Origin: Williamsia limnetica
GTDB lineage: Bacteria > Actinomycetota > Actinomycetes > Mycobacteriales > Mycobacteriaceae
Reading direction: 5' to 3'
Length of the DNA: 64,000 nucleotides
Assembly: GCF_003217475.1 (NCBI RefSeq)
Contig: NZ_QJSP01000002.1
Location: 432,925-496,924, forward strand
Notes under the pieces: model-generated
What the model was told of the DNA's origin: nothing
Databases searched by the model: none
Seen by the model: only the letters and a program-made list of their open reading frames with translations
Program-made: the position numbers and the translations under genes
Part shown: positions 8,704 through 16,857 of the stretch, one piece after another
Position numbering within the stretch: the stretch's first letter is position 1
How the letters are laid out: the number at the start of each line of letters is the position of its first letter

Positions 8704-9522
8704 CGAGACGACAAACTCCTGACCCGTATCTCCGGGTTGTTGCGGCAGGCCGAAGGCACCGACAACGAACACGAGGCCCAGGCATTCATGCAGGCGGCGC
8801 AGCGGCTTGCCACCGCGGCGTCGATCGACCTGGCTGTGGCCCGGTCCCACGCCGGCGGCAACCGGCGGGTGACGCCCGAGCAGCGCAACATCGCGATCGG
8901 TACCGCAGGCAAACGTGGGCTGCGCACCTATGTCCAGCTGTTCGTCGCGATCGCCCGCGCCAACGACATCACTTGCGACGTCGCCAGCAACTCGACCTTC
9001 GTCTACGCCTACGGATTTCCCGGCGACATCGACACCTGCGAGGCGCTCTACGGATCGCTGGTCGTGCAGATGGTCGCCGCCAGCGACGCATACCTGAAGT
9101 CGGGTGCGTACAAGAGCGAGACGTCTGCGCGGGTGGTCACCGAGCGGCGGGGCTGGGTGTCGCGGCGGGTCGTGGAAGAGAAGCAGCTCTCGCCGATCAC
9201 CGCCCGGCTCAACTTCCAGTCGGCGTTCGCCGAGCGCATCGGCAAGCGGCTCGTGCAGGCGCGTGACGAAGCGCGGGCGCAGGCCGTCGCGAACGACGGC
9301 GGACAGTCCGACTCGGGCACCGCACTCGTGCTGCGCAACAAAGAGATCGAGGTCCGGGATTTCCACCAGGAGACCTCGACGGCCCGTGGTACCTGGCAGT
9401 CGCAGAGCGCGTCGGCGGGTTACTCGGAGGGCGCTCGCCGTGCGGGGGACAGGGCGGGTCGTCGAGCGCGTCTGGGCGATGACGTGCAGCTCGACGGAAC
9501 CCGCGGGGCACTGGAGGCGTGA
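8701..9522 (+). CDS. DUF2786 domain protein
   Basis: A 273-residue protein if started at GTG 8701; ATG 8665 is the alternative. It opens with the DUF2786 pattern: DDKLLTRISGLLRQAEGTDN, HEAQAFMQAAQRLATAASID. A longer domain follows with YVQLFVAIARANDI and FNFQSAFAERIG-type helices. The C-terminus is Arg/Gly-rich. No membrane segment or signal peptide is seen. It is followed after 10 nt by a HELAH metallopeptidase-like gene, and the two probably form one operon. The function of DUF2786 is unknown. Confidence 0.85.
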   Translation: MRDDKLLTRISGLLRQAEGTDNEHEAQAFMQAAQRLATAASIDLAVARSHAGGNRRVTPEQRNIAIGTAGKRGLRTYVQLFVAIARANDITCDVASNSTFVYAYGFPGDIDTCEALYGSLVVQMVAASDAYLKSGAYKSETSARVVTERRGWVSRRVVEEKQLSPITARLNFQSAFAERIGKRLVQARDEARAQAVANDGGQSDSGTALVLRNKEIEVRDFHQETSTARGTWQSQSASAGYSEGARRAGDRAGRRARLGDDVQLDGTRGALEA

Positions 9523-9532
9523 TCGGGCGCCG

Positions 9533-10045
9533 ATGACGGAACGCGACAGCCAGCGGTCGGCGCTCTACGCGGCGGAACGGCTGGTGCACAACGTATTCGA
9601 ACGGGCAAGTGCGGGCTCGGGTGCGCTGACCATTGCCGGTACGTCGATGACCCTGCCGCCGGAGGCGAGGTTCGGATCGGTGGATTCGGTGCGTACGTAC
9701 GTCGATCGCGTGCTGGCGATGACAACGGTCGCGGCACAGTTCCCGCGGGCGCAGGTGCCGGTCACCGTCCGAACCCGGCGCGGGCAACGCCAGGCCCATT
9801 ACGAATACAACCCTGCCGGTGGTGCCGGCGTGATCGCGGTCCCCGTCGCCGACGACCGCTGGGCCATGCGTGAGCTGGTCGTCCTGCACGAGTTGGCCCA
9901 TCACCTGAGCCCGGGTTCGGCAACAGACAAACACGGTCCGCTGTTCGCGGGCACGCTCATCGACCTCGTCGGGCTGGTACTGGGCCCCGAAGCCGCCCTG
10001 GTCTACCGGATCACGTTCGGCGACAGCGGCATAGGAGTGGCATGA
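9533..10045 (+). CDS. Putative zinc metallopeptidase-like protein (TIGR04338-like)
   Basis: A 170-residue protein from ATG 9533. Residues 119-123 read HELAH, the HExxH zinc motif, and a third likely ligand is His134 in TDKHGPLF. The spacing and the HG-x-x-F pattern resemble SprT/WLM-like minimal metallopeptidases. No secretion signal is present, so it is probably cytosolic. It follows the DUF2786 gene by 10 nt, a pairing I recall from other mycolate actinobacteria. Catalysis and substrate are inferred, not shown. Confidence 0.8.
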   Translation: MTERDSQRSALYAAERLVHNVFERASAGSGALTIAGTSMTLPPEARFGSVDSVRTYVDRVLAMTTVAAQFPRAQVPVTVRTRRGQRQAHYEYNPAGGAGVIAVPVADDRWAMRELVVLHELAHHLSPGSATDKHGPLFAGTLIDLVGLVLGPEAALVYRITFGDSGIGVA

Positions 10046-10051
10046 CGGCGG

Positions 10052-10125
10052 GCACAAATGCACACTGTTCAGTCATTTGCACACGTTCAAACGTGTGCAA
10101 TTGGTTGAAGCGTGTGCATTTGCGC
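10052..10125. repeat. Nested inverted repeat (74 nt) between convergent genes
   Basis: The inner perfect palindrome is TTGCACACGTT at 10077-10087, CA, then AACGTGTGCAA at 10090-10100. The outer arms are GCACAAATGCACAC at 10052-10065 and GTGTGCATTTGCGC at 10112-10125, with one mismatch. The internal loops are 11 nt on each side. It fills the gap between two convergent stop codons and may act as a bidirectional terminator, although no T-run follows. Confidence 0.88.
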
Positions 10126-10126
10126 G

Positions 10127-12040
10127 CTACATCCCCTGGAAGGTCAAGTAGCTCTGGTGGTAGGGGTCGAGGACGAGTTTCTGGGACCGCCAGCCCGACT
10201 TGATCAGGTCAGGGACCACGGCGAGGAAGCGTGGCATGCTCGCGGCGTAGATGTTGATGCGAAGTCGATGTCCCTCTTCGATGATCGCGTCGGTGGGGAC
10301 CAGGTCGATGTCGAGATCGACGGGGGAGTGGGGCGTCACCTTCAGCTTGCGCTTCTTGCTCAGCGGATGGTGAGCCACCAGCAGTGAACCGTCTTCGGCG
10401 TACTCGCAGAGTTCAGGATCCAGGGATCTGTTCGAGGCCGTCAGCGACCCGTTGGTCAGGACGGTCGACGTTCCGTCGGGTGCGACATCGTTGAGCGTGA
10501 CGGCCCACAGTGCTTCATGACCCCCGCACATGGTGCGCAGATGCAGATTCATCGAGCCCGAGACCTGCATCGGCTCGGACATCGGTGCGGACGTGAAGGT
10601 CAGTGCGCCCACCTCTTGGAACTTCGCCTTGGTGGTGAACGAGCCGCCCAAGAACATGGTCGCGCCAGCGGTCACCTGCGTCATGTCGCGGGACAGGAAT
10701 CCACGGGCATCGGCGCGCAGTTTGAGTTCGCTCGCCGTGGAGTTGACGCTCGCACTCAGGCTGCCGTCGTGCTTGCTGTGCTTGGCGGTGTCCGATGACG
10801 CCGCCGACAGATAGAGCCGCTGTACGCGGGAGTTCTTGCGAGGGAACGACTCTCCCGACGTCCAAGAGCCGCCCTGCTGCTGCAGGGTCACCGGGCCGTA
10901 CTCGTCGACGCCGTTGTCGAGGCCCTTGAGCCACTTGTCGAACCAGGCGCGCTCGAGCACATCCACGCGCGGCGGGGCGATCCGCTTGCCGAATCCACGG
11001 CCGGCATCGAGGTGGTAGCCGTCGGCCATGACGAGCTGTTTCTGTCCCGGCTGCAGATTCAGTTGGTTGTAGATGCGAGTGGCGCTGCGGCCGAACAGGT
11101 CATGCCAGCCGCCGAACACGAACGTGGGCGCGGTGATCATGTCGATCTTCGGGTCACGCTCGTCGAAGTAGGGGTCGTCGTAGATACGGGGATCGCGGCC
11201 GGTGAGGAAACCCCAGGCGAGCGAACCGATTTCGGTGGCCGGCGACGCGACCCGATCCTTCAGCCACCGGACGCCGTTGGTACTGAGGGCGTCGCCGATG
11301 GCGGCAGACGGATTGGGCAGCCATTTGAGCAGATTCACCCCGGCCAGCCAGATCGGGATGAAGGCAGAGGGGGCGCCGCCGGTGATGTAGATGTCGCGGA
11401 CGATGTCTTCGCATCCCTCGACCGCGAATACGGCCTTGAGGTGCGGCGAACCGTTGCCTGCGGCCTGCAGGGAGTTGATCGCCGAGTACGACCACCCGGC
11501 CATGCCGATGTTGCCGTTGCACCAGGTCTGGTCTGCTGCCCAGTCGATGACCTCGATCGAATCGCGCTGTTCGCGCTCACCGAGGATCTGCCATCGACCG
11601 TGCGAGGCGCCGGTTCCGCGAACGTCGACGACCAACTGGACGTATCCGCTCTGGACGAGCTTGCGGTTGATGCCGAAGACATCGAGTGTGCCGCCCGATA
11701 TCGGGGGTAACGGGAGGTGGTGGGTGGTCTGGTCGATGAGGTCGAGGACGGCACGGTTGTAGGGATTGATCGTCACCACCGCCGGCATCGGCGACTGGAC
11801 GATCTGCCCCGAGGCATCGACGGGCCGGACCAGTGTTGCGCGCAGCCGTACCCCGTCGCTCATCGTCAGATGCAGAGAACGATCGATCGAGACCTTGGGG
11901 AACTCGGGGCGGCCGTCCACCTGTTCGCGCCACCACAAGGCGTTCGCGCCGCCGGTGGGATCTCCGAGGGGAAGTGTCGGGGTGCTCCGCACCGCGGGAG
12001 CTGTGCTGGTGCCCTCATAAGGGTTGAGCTGGTAGACCAT
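10127..12040 (-). CDS. CocE/NonD family hydrolase (X-Pro dipeptidyl-peptidase S15-like)
   Basis: A 637-residue protein from ATG 12038-12040 with GGAGAGG upstream. It contains an alpha/beta-hydrolase core typical of cocaine esterase and X-Pro peptidases: VVDVRGTGAS, then GMAGWSYSAINS with the likely nucleophile Ser184, the Asp region FVFGGWHDLFG, and the candidate catalytic His in ADGYHLD. A C-terminal jelly-roll (about 400-637) includes VDLDIDLVPTDAIIEEGHRL and IYAASMPRF. The usual GPW..H context of the acid/His region is modified. There is no evident signal peptide. The ester or amide substrate is unknown. Confidence 0.88.
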   Translation of the reverse strand: MVYQLNPYEGTSTAPAVRSTPTLPLGDPTGGANALWWREQVDGRPEFPKVSIDRSLHLTMSDGVRLRATLVRPVDASGQIVQSPMPAVVTINPYNRAVLDLIDQTTHHLPLPPISGGTLDVFGINRKLVQSGYVQLVVDVRGTGASHGRWQILGEREQRDSIEVIDWAADQTWCNGNIGMAGWSYSAINSLQAAGNGSPHLKAVFAVEGCEDIVRDIYITGGAPSAFIPIWLAGVNLLKWLPNPSAAIGDALSTNGVRWLKDRVASPATEIGSLAWGFLTGRDPRIYDDPYFDERDPKIDMITAPTFVFGGWHDLFGRSATRIYNQLNLQPGQKQLVMADGYHLDAGRGFGKRIAPPRVDVLERAWFDKWLKGLDNGVDEYGPVTLQQQGGSWTSGESFPRKNSRVQRLYLSAASSDTAKHSKHDGSLSASVNSTASELKLRADARGFLSRDMTQVTAGATMFLGGSFTTKAKFQEVGALTFTSAPMSEPMQVSGSMNLHLRTMCGGHEALWAVTLNDVAPDGTSTVLTNGSLTASNRSLDPELCEYAEDGSLLVAHHPLSKKRKLKVTPHSPVDLDIDLVPTDAIIEEGHRLRINIYAASMPRFLAVVPDLIKSGWRSQKLVLDPYHQSYLTFQGM

Positions 12041-12587
12041 GGCACTACCTCTCCGCTGGAGGAATGGGCCACGCCAAGGGCTGACCACCCGGGTGATCCG
12101 AGTAGTCGCAGGTCGCGGCAACACTCCGTCGTGTTGCTGCCAGTGCTGTTGGTGCTACTAGTGGTTCGTGACCGACCTCACACTGGACTGGTTCAGTTCA
12201 ACGTACCCGAGCGGGTGCTCGGTCGCGAGCTTCCCCGGCGTTCCGCCGTCGCACCTTGATGAGGACGTGGCTGATTTGTAACCCGAGGGCCCCTGCCGGT
12301 ACTGTTGGTGCTTGGTGTTCGCAGGTCATGTGCCCGCGGATGTCAGTTCAACCAGAGACCGTTGGTCACCGGGGCGCGATTATCGCGAGCCGGCCGAAGG
12401 CCCGACATTTTTCGTCGGCGACCCACGCAGGGAGAACGAGGAATCACCGCCTCAGTGCATTTGTCATTGAAGCTCGTGTGCGCCCCGTGCCCTGTGCCGG
12501 GGCGTTTGTCGTTGGTGGGGGTCAGCGGCCGTTCACGAGACTCGCGCTCCTACGTGCCAACCGACACGTCATGAGAGGAGGCGAAGT
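12041..12587 (+). promoter_or_regulatory. Promoter and leader region of rplJ-rplL
   Basis: A 547-nt stretch without a convincing gene, between the divergent CocE and rplJ genes. It should hold both promoters and a long L10 leader. Bacterial rplJL operons are usually autoregulated by L10-L12 binding to such a leader, and the hairpin at 12481-12504 fits that idea. I cannot fold the whole leader by eye. Short reading frames here lack Shine-Dalgarno sites and homology. Confidence 0.5.
12481..12510 (+). terminator. Attenuator-like hairpin in the rplJ leader
   Basis: CGCCCCG at 12481-12487 pairs with CGGGGCG at 12498-12504 and is followed by TTTGTC. It lies about 80 nt upstream of rplJ, as expected for leader attenuation. 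It could also be only a structural part of an L10-binding leader. Confidence 0.45.
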
Positions 12588-13148
12588 ATGGCAAATAGTG
12601 AAAAGGTCACCGCGGTTGCGGAGATCACCGAGCAGTTCAAGGGAGCCACTGCAGCAGTCGTCACGGAATACCGTGGTCTGACCGTCAAGCAGATCTCGGA
12701 TCTGCGTCGCTCACTGGGCGAAGGTGCTGTTTACTCCGTCGCCAAGAACACCCTGGTCAAGCGCGCTGCTGCTGATGCGGGCGTGGCCGGTCTGGACGAG
12801 CTGTTCACTGGTCCCACCGCAATTGCCTTCATCGAAGGTGAACCCGTTGTGGCGGCCAAGGCGATCAAGAACTTCGCCAAGGACAACAAGGCACTCATCA
12901 TCAAGGGTGGATTCATGGACGGCCGCGCGCTGTCTGTGGAAGAGGTCAATCAGATCGCCGACCTCGAAACCCGTGAGGTGCTCCTTGCAAAGCTCGCCGG
13001 TGCCATGAAGGGCAACTTGGCAAAGGCTGCGGGACTGTTCAACCAGCCCGCTTCCCAGGTCGCACGTCTTGCGGCCGCGTTGCAAGAGAAGAAAGCTGCC
13101 ACCGGCGGCGAAGAAGCCGCGGTCGCACCCGCAGAAGCGGCCGAATAA
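12588..13148 (+). CDS. rplJ: 50S ribosomal protein L10
   Basis: A 186-residue protein from ATG 12588 behind a strong AGGAGG. The N-terminal domain has the L10 pattern [33 protein letters not shown] and [13 protein letters not shown]. The Ala/Glu-rich C-terminal tail carries L7/L12-binding helices. L10 anchors the L7/L12 stalk to 23S rRNA. rplL follows after 63 nt. Confidence 0.97.
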   Translation: MANSEKVTAVAEITEQFKGATAAVVTEYRGLTVKQISDLRRSLGEGAVYSVAKNTLVKRAAADAGVAGLDELFTGPTAIAFIEGEPVVAAKAIKNFAKDNKALIIKGGFMDGRALSVEEVNQIADLETREVLLAKLAGAMKGNLAKAAGLFNQPASQVARLAAALQEKKAATGGEEAAVAPAEAAE

Positions 13149-13211
13149 AACCCCAACACCTCCATGGCCCGCTCTCCTTGCGGCCGAGGAAAGAACGAAA
13201 GGATTGCCCAC

Positions 13212-13595
13212 ATGGCAAAGCTCTCCGCTGACGAGCTCATCGATCAGTTCAAGGAATTGACCCTGCTGGAACTCAGCGACTTCGTGAAGAAGTTCGAAGA
13301 TGTCTTCGAGGTCACCGCTGCTGCTCCCGTCGCTGTCGCCGCTGCCGGTGCACCGGCCGCTGCTGAAGCCGCTGTTGAGCAGGACGAGTTCGACGTCGTG
13401 CTCGAGTCGGCCGGCGACAAGAAGATCCAGGTCATCAAGGTCGTCCGCGAGGTCGTCTCCGGACTGGGTCTGAAGGAAGCCAAGGATCTCGTCGAGTCCG
13501 CTCCCAAGGCGATCCTCGAGAAGATCGACAAGGATGCCGCCGAGGCAGCCAAGACCAAGCTCGAAGAGGCCGGCGCCAAGGTTTCGGTCAAGTAG
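13212..13595 (+). CDS. rplL: 50S ribosomal protein L7/L12
   Basis: A 127-residue protein from ATG 13212 with GAAAGGA upstream. The N-terminal dimerisation helices ([20 protein letters not shown]) are joined by an Ala-rich hinge to the C-terminal factor-binding domain ([35 protein letters not shown]). It forms the ribosomal stalk that recruits translation factors. A hairpin terminator follows about 55 nt past the stop. Confidence 0.98.
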   Translation: MAKLSADELIDQFKELTLLELSDFVKKFEDVFEVTAAAPVAVAAAGAPAAAEAAVEQDEFDVVLESAGDKKIQVIKVVREVVSGLGLKEAKDLVESAPKAILEKIDKDAAEAAKTKLEEAGAKVSVK

Positions 13596-13627
13596 CTTGC
13601 GGATTGCCTTTGTGGCGGTCAAGTAGC
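13585..13627 (+). repeat. 12-nt direct repeat around the rplL stop
   Basis: CGGTCAAGTAGC at 13585-13596, which contains the last codons and stop of rplL, recurs exactly at 13616-13627. It probably arose as a short duplication of the gene end. Confidence 0.75.
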
Positions 13628-13648
13628 CGATTTCTTCGCTTCACCTCA

Positions 13649-13680
13649 CGATGGCCCGCAGCGTTTGCTGCGGGCCATCG
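13649..13680 (+). terminator. Strong hairpin after rplL
   Basis: CGATGGCCCGCAGC pairs perfectly with GCTGCGGGCCATCG around loop GTTT (14-bp stem). No T-run follows, so it may act as an intrinsic terminator of the U-less actinobacterial type. It separates the L10/L12 operon from the mce operon. Confidence 0.7.
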
Positions 13681-13827
13681 TGCTGTCCGGGGGCTCTATA
13701 TATAGGCGCACTGGACGCCACTGTCATGGGCTCGCTCGGCGGCTCAGTTGCACCAGAGGTTACCGGCTAGTAGGTTTCTGTACCGATCGAGATCAGGACG
13801 CGAAAAAAACTTTTGGGCATAACGTAA

Positions 13828-13843
13828 GTTACTCCCGAGTAAC
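13828..13843. promoter_or_regulatory. Operator-like palindrome upstream of the mce operon
   Basis: GTTACTCCCGAGTAAC is a perfect inverted repeat (7-nt arms, CC spacer), about 180 nt ahead of the ATPase start. It does not match the KstR consensus (AAC..GTT core). The binding protein is unknown. The surrounding stretch 13681-14021 contains no gene. Confidence 0.55.
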
Positions 13844-13927
13844 CGCGCATCTGGGTCTACCAGCAACAACCCGTACGGCTCGCCCGACACAGTGCGACCT
13901 CGGGAGACGCGGGAACCTGAGAAACAA

Positions 13928-13966
13928 TGACGGGACGTATATTCGTCACGTCAAGTGGGTTAGAGT
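13928..13966 (+). promoter_or_regulatory. Second palindrome and -10 element of the mce operon
   Basis: TGACGGGACG at 13928-13937 and CGTCACGTCA at 13944-13953 form an inverted repeat with one mismatch around TATATT. TAGAGT at 13961-13966 fits the actinobacterial -10 pattern, 55 nt before the start codon. A protein bound to the palindrome would cover the -35 region, so repression is plausible. Confidence 0.5.
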
Positions 13967-14021
13967 GAGCCGAACCACAGGCTCCGCACGGGGGCGGACT
14001 TCGTTTTGGAGGGACATTTCA

Positions 14022-15179
14022 GTGGGTGTTGAGGTCAGTGTTGAGGGGCTTACGAAGTCGTTCGGTTCGCAGAACATCTGGCGGGATGTCTCGCTGACGC
14101 TGCCGATGGGTGAGGTGAGTGTGTTGCTGGGCCCGTCGGGTACGGGTAAGTCGGTGTTCCTCAAGTCGTTGATCGGTCTGCTGCATCCGGAGCAGGGGTC
14201 GGTGATCGTCGACGGCACCGACATCACGAAGTGTTCGTCGCGTGAGCTGTATGAGATCCGCAAGCTGTTCGGTGTGCTGTTCCAGGACGGTGCGTTGTTC
14301 GGGTCGATGAGTTTGTTCGACAACATCGCTTTCCCGCTTCGTGAGCACACGAAGAAGAAGGAAGACGAGATCCGTCAGAACGTGATGGACAAGATCGAGT
14401 TGGTGGGTTTGACCGGTGCGGAGAACAAGCTCCCCGGTGAGATCTCCGGTGGTATGCGCAAGCGCGCCGGACTGGCCCGCGCCCTGGTGTTGGATCCGCA
14501 GATCATTCTGTGCGACGAGCCGGACTCCGGTCTGGACCCGGTCCGTACCGCCTATCTGTCGCAGCTGTTGATCGACATCAACGCCCAGATCGATGCCACG
14601 ATCCTGATCGTGACCCACAACATCCAGGTCGCTCGTACGGTCCCGGACAACATCGGGATGCTCTTCCGTAAGGAACTGGTGATGTTCGGCCCGCGTGAGG
14701 TGTTGTTGACCTCCGATGAGCCGGTGGTGGAGCAGTTCTTGAATGGTCGTCGTATCGGTCCGATCGGTATGTCGGAGGAGAAGGACGACGCGCAGCAGAA
14801 GCGTGAGCAGGAGATGGTCGATGCCGGGCACTCCGATGGTGGTACCGCTGAGGATGTCCGCGGTATTGTGCCGCAGTTGCAGGCGACGCCGGGTCTGCCC
14901 GAGCGTAAGGCTGTCGGTCGTCGTCAGGCGCGTGTGCGGGAGATCCTGCACACTCTGCCCGAGCCCGCGCAGCGTGCGATCGAGGAGAGCTTCGAGGTCG
15001 AGGACGCCGCGCAGGAGAACCAGCGCGAGGCCTACCGCAAAACCCAACAGCAACCGGTAGGGGTCGGTTCCGGCTCCAACTCCGGCTACGACGAGACTCA
15101 GCAGCAGTCTTCCTATCAGGGCTCCGATGCCCAGACCGAACAGTTCCCCGCATATCGCGCCGGTGACAAGGCCCTCTAA
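14022..15179 (+). CDS. mkl: Mce system ATPase (MceG/Mkl, MlaF-like)
   Basis: A 385-residue ABC ATPase from GTG 14022 with GGAGGGA 7 nt upstream. Walker A GPSGTGKS is at 37-44, the signature ISGGMRKRAG at 141-150 and Walker B IILCDEPD at 161-168. After about residue 250 it has the long polar C-terminal tail typical of mycobacterial Mkl/MceG, here Gln-rich. It energises lipid import by Mce complexes at the inner face of the cytoplasmic membrane. The yrbE gene begins immediately after its TAA. The coding region uses noticeably more T-ending and TTG codons than neighbouring genes. Confidence 0.95.
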   Translation: MGVEVSVEGLTKSFGSQNIWRDVSLTLPMGEVSVLLGPSGTGKSVFLKSLIGLLHPEQGSVIVDGTDITKCSSRELYEIRKLFGVLFQDGALFGSMSLFDNIAFPLREHTKKKEDEIRQNVMDKIELVGLTGAENKLPGEISGGMRKRAGLARALVLDPQIILCDEPDSGLDPVRTAYLSQLLIDINAQIDATILIVTHNIQVARTVPDNIGMLFRKELVMFGPREVLLTSDEPVVEQFLNGRRIGPIGMSEEKDDAQQKREQEMVDAGHSDGGTAEDVRGIVPQLQATPGLPERKAVGRRQARVREILHTLPEPAQRAIEESFEVEDAAQENQREAYRKTQQQPVGVGSGSNSGYDETQQQSSYQGSDAQTEQFPAYRAGDKAL

Positions 15180-15986
15180 ATGACAAGTGCCACCACACGT
15201 GGCGTCGACAAGGTTTCGAAAGCAGGCTCTGGGGCGTTGTCCCAGACGGGCAACATTGTCCAGCTGTTCGTCGATGTCGCGCGCCAGACCTTCGTGCGTC
15301 CGTTTCAATGGCGCGAGTTCATCCAGCAGGCCTGGTTCATCGCCAGTGTGACGATTCTGCCGACCGCGTTGGTCGCGATCCCGTTCGGCGCGATCGTGTC
15401 CTTGCAGACCGGTTCGCTGATCCGTCAGCTCGGCGCTGAATCATTCACGGGCGCAGCGAGCGTCCTGGTGGTGATCCAGCAGGGCGCGCCCTTGGTGACG
15501 TCACTGCTCGTGGCCGGCGCAGCCGGCTCCGCGGTGACGGCCGACCTCGGGTCCCGGACCATTCGTGAAGAGATCGACGCCATGCAAGTCCTCGGCATCA
15601 ATCCCGTTCAGCGACTGGTGGTCCCGCGCGTCCTGGCCATGATCTTGGTGGCCGTCCTTCTCTGTGGCCTGGTCTCCGTGGTCGGCATCGGCGGTGGCTA
15701 CTTCTTCAATGTCATTGTCCAAGGCGGCACCCCGGGTGCCTATCTGGCTTCGTTCAGTGCGCTGGCGCAGTTGCCGGACCTCTACGTGGCCTTGCTCAAA
15801 GCTGCTGTCTTCGGTGTGATCGCCGGAGTCGTGGCTGCTTACAAGGGACTTCACCCCGGTGGTGGACCCAAGGGTGTCGGTGACGCGGTCAACCAGGGCG
15901 TCGTCATCACCTTCTTGTTGTTGTTCTTTGCGAACTTGATCATCACTGCGGTCTACTTGCAGATCGTTCCGGCCAAGGGTTCATAG
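15180..15986 (+). CDS. yrbEA: YrbE/MlaE-family ABC permease, first subunit
   Basis: A 268-residue integral membrane protein starting directly after the mkl stop. It has the MlaE pattern: FIQQAWFIASVTILPTALVA, GSLIRQLGAESFTGAASVLV, a central EEIDAMQVLGINPVQRLVVP motif (the coupling helix that meets the ATPase) and about five membrane helices. Together with the next gene it forms the heterodimeric channel of the Mce lipid importer. Confidence 0.95.
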   Translation: MTSATTRGVDKVSKAGSGALSQTGNIVQLFVDVARQTFVRPFQWREFIQQAWFIASVTILPTALVAIPFGAIVSLQTGSLIRQLGAESFTGAASVLVVIQQGAPLVTSLLVAGAAGSAVTADLGSRTIREEIDAMQVLGINPVQRLVVPRVLAMILVAVLLCGLVSVVGIGGGYFFNVIVQGGTPGAYLASFSALAQLPDLYVALLKAAVFGVIAGVVAAYKGLHPGGGPKGVGDAVNQGVVITFLLLFFANLIITAVYLQIVPAKGS

Positions 15987-15996
15987 GAGAACAAGG

Positions 15997-16854
15997 GTGA
16001 CGATCGCCAAAGGCCGAGGGGACATCGGTTATCGCGCAGGCAAGATCGCGCGTGTCCCGCTGCGCGTTCTGGACGGCGCGGGCGACCAGATGTCGTTCTA
16101 CGGACGCGCCATCGGATGGTCTCCGCGCACCATCCGCCGCTATCCCAAGGAGCTGCTCCGGCTGCTCGCCGAGGTCGCCTTCGGGTCCGGTGGCCTCGCG
16201 GTCATCGGCGGCACCATCGGCGTCATGATCCTGATGTCCGGATTCACCGGCGTGGTGGTCGGCCTCCAGGGTGCCAACGCACTCGACCAGCTGGGGTCGC
16301 AGGCCCTCACAGGATTCCTTGCTGCCTACGCCAACACCCGTGAGGTCGCGCCGCTCGTCGCCGGCCTCGCGTTGTCGGCGACAGTCGGATGTGGTTTCAC
16401 GGCCCAGCTCGGCGCCATGCGTATCTCGGAAGAGATCGACGCGCTCGAGACGATGGCCGTGCCGTCGATCCCGTTCTTGGTGACCACCCGCGTGCTCGCC
16501 GGTTTCATCGCGGTCATCCCGCTGTACGTGCTCGGCTTGTTGTCGGCCTATTTCGCGTCCCGCCTGATAGCCACGCAATTTACCGGCCAATCCGCCGGTT
16601 CGTACGATCACTACTTCAACCTCTTCTTGCCACCGGCAGACGTCTTGTGGTCTTTCGGCAAGGTCATGATCTTCGCGTTCGTGATCATCCTGGTGCACTG
16701 CTACTACGGCTACTACGCCACCGGCGGTCCCGCCGGCGTCGGCGTGGCCGTCGGGCACGCTGTTCGCGCTGCCCTGGTGATCATCGCGGTCCTCGACTTC
16801 TTCCTCGGTCTGGCCATCTGGGGCACCACGACGTCCGTCAGAGTGGGGGGCTGA
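15997..16854 (+). CDS. yrbEB: YrbE/MlaE-family ABC permease, second subunit
   Basis: A 285-residue membrane protein from GTG 15997 with AGGAGAAC upstream. It is a paralog of the preceding permease, with GFLAAYANTREVAPLVAGLA and the coupling motif SEEIDALETMAVPSIPFLVT. About five or six hydrophobic helices follow an amphipathic N-terminal segment. It lies 10 nt after the first permease and 3 nt before mceA, so the genes are tightly co-transcribed. Confidence 0.95.
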   Translation: MTIAKGRGDIGYRAGKIARVPLRVLDGAGDQMSFYGRAIGWSPRTIRRYPKELLRLLAEVAFGSGGLAVIGGTIGVMILMSGFTGVVVGLQGANALDQLGSQALTGFLAAYANTREVAPLVAGLALSATVGCGFTAQLGAMRISEEIDALETMAVPSIPFLVTTRVLAGFIAVIPLYVLGLLSAYFASRLIATQFTGQSAGSYDHYFNLFLPPADVLWSFGKVMIFAFVIILVHCYYGYYATGGPAGVGVAVGHAVRAALVIIAVLDFFLGLAIWGTTTSVRVGG

Positions 16855-16857
16855 TCC

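Noticed and set aside
12711..13622. 303-codon frame antisense to rplJ-rplL
   Set aside because: Crosses two certain ribosomal protein genes and has no independent support.
13665..14021. N-terminal extension of the Mce ATPase
   Set aside because: It would run through the palindromes and promoter, starts in the rplL terminator hairpin, and lacks ABC homology; GTG 14022 has a strong Shine-Dalgarno site.
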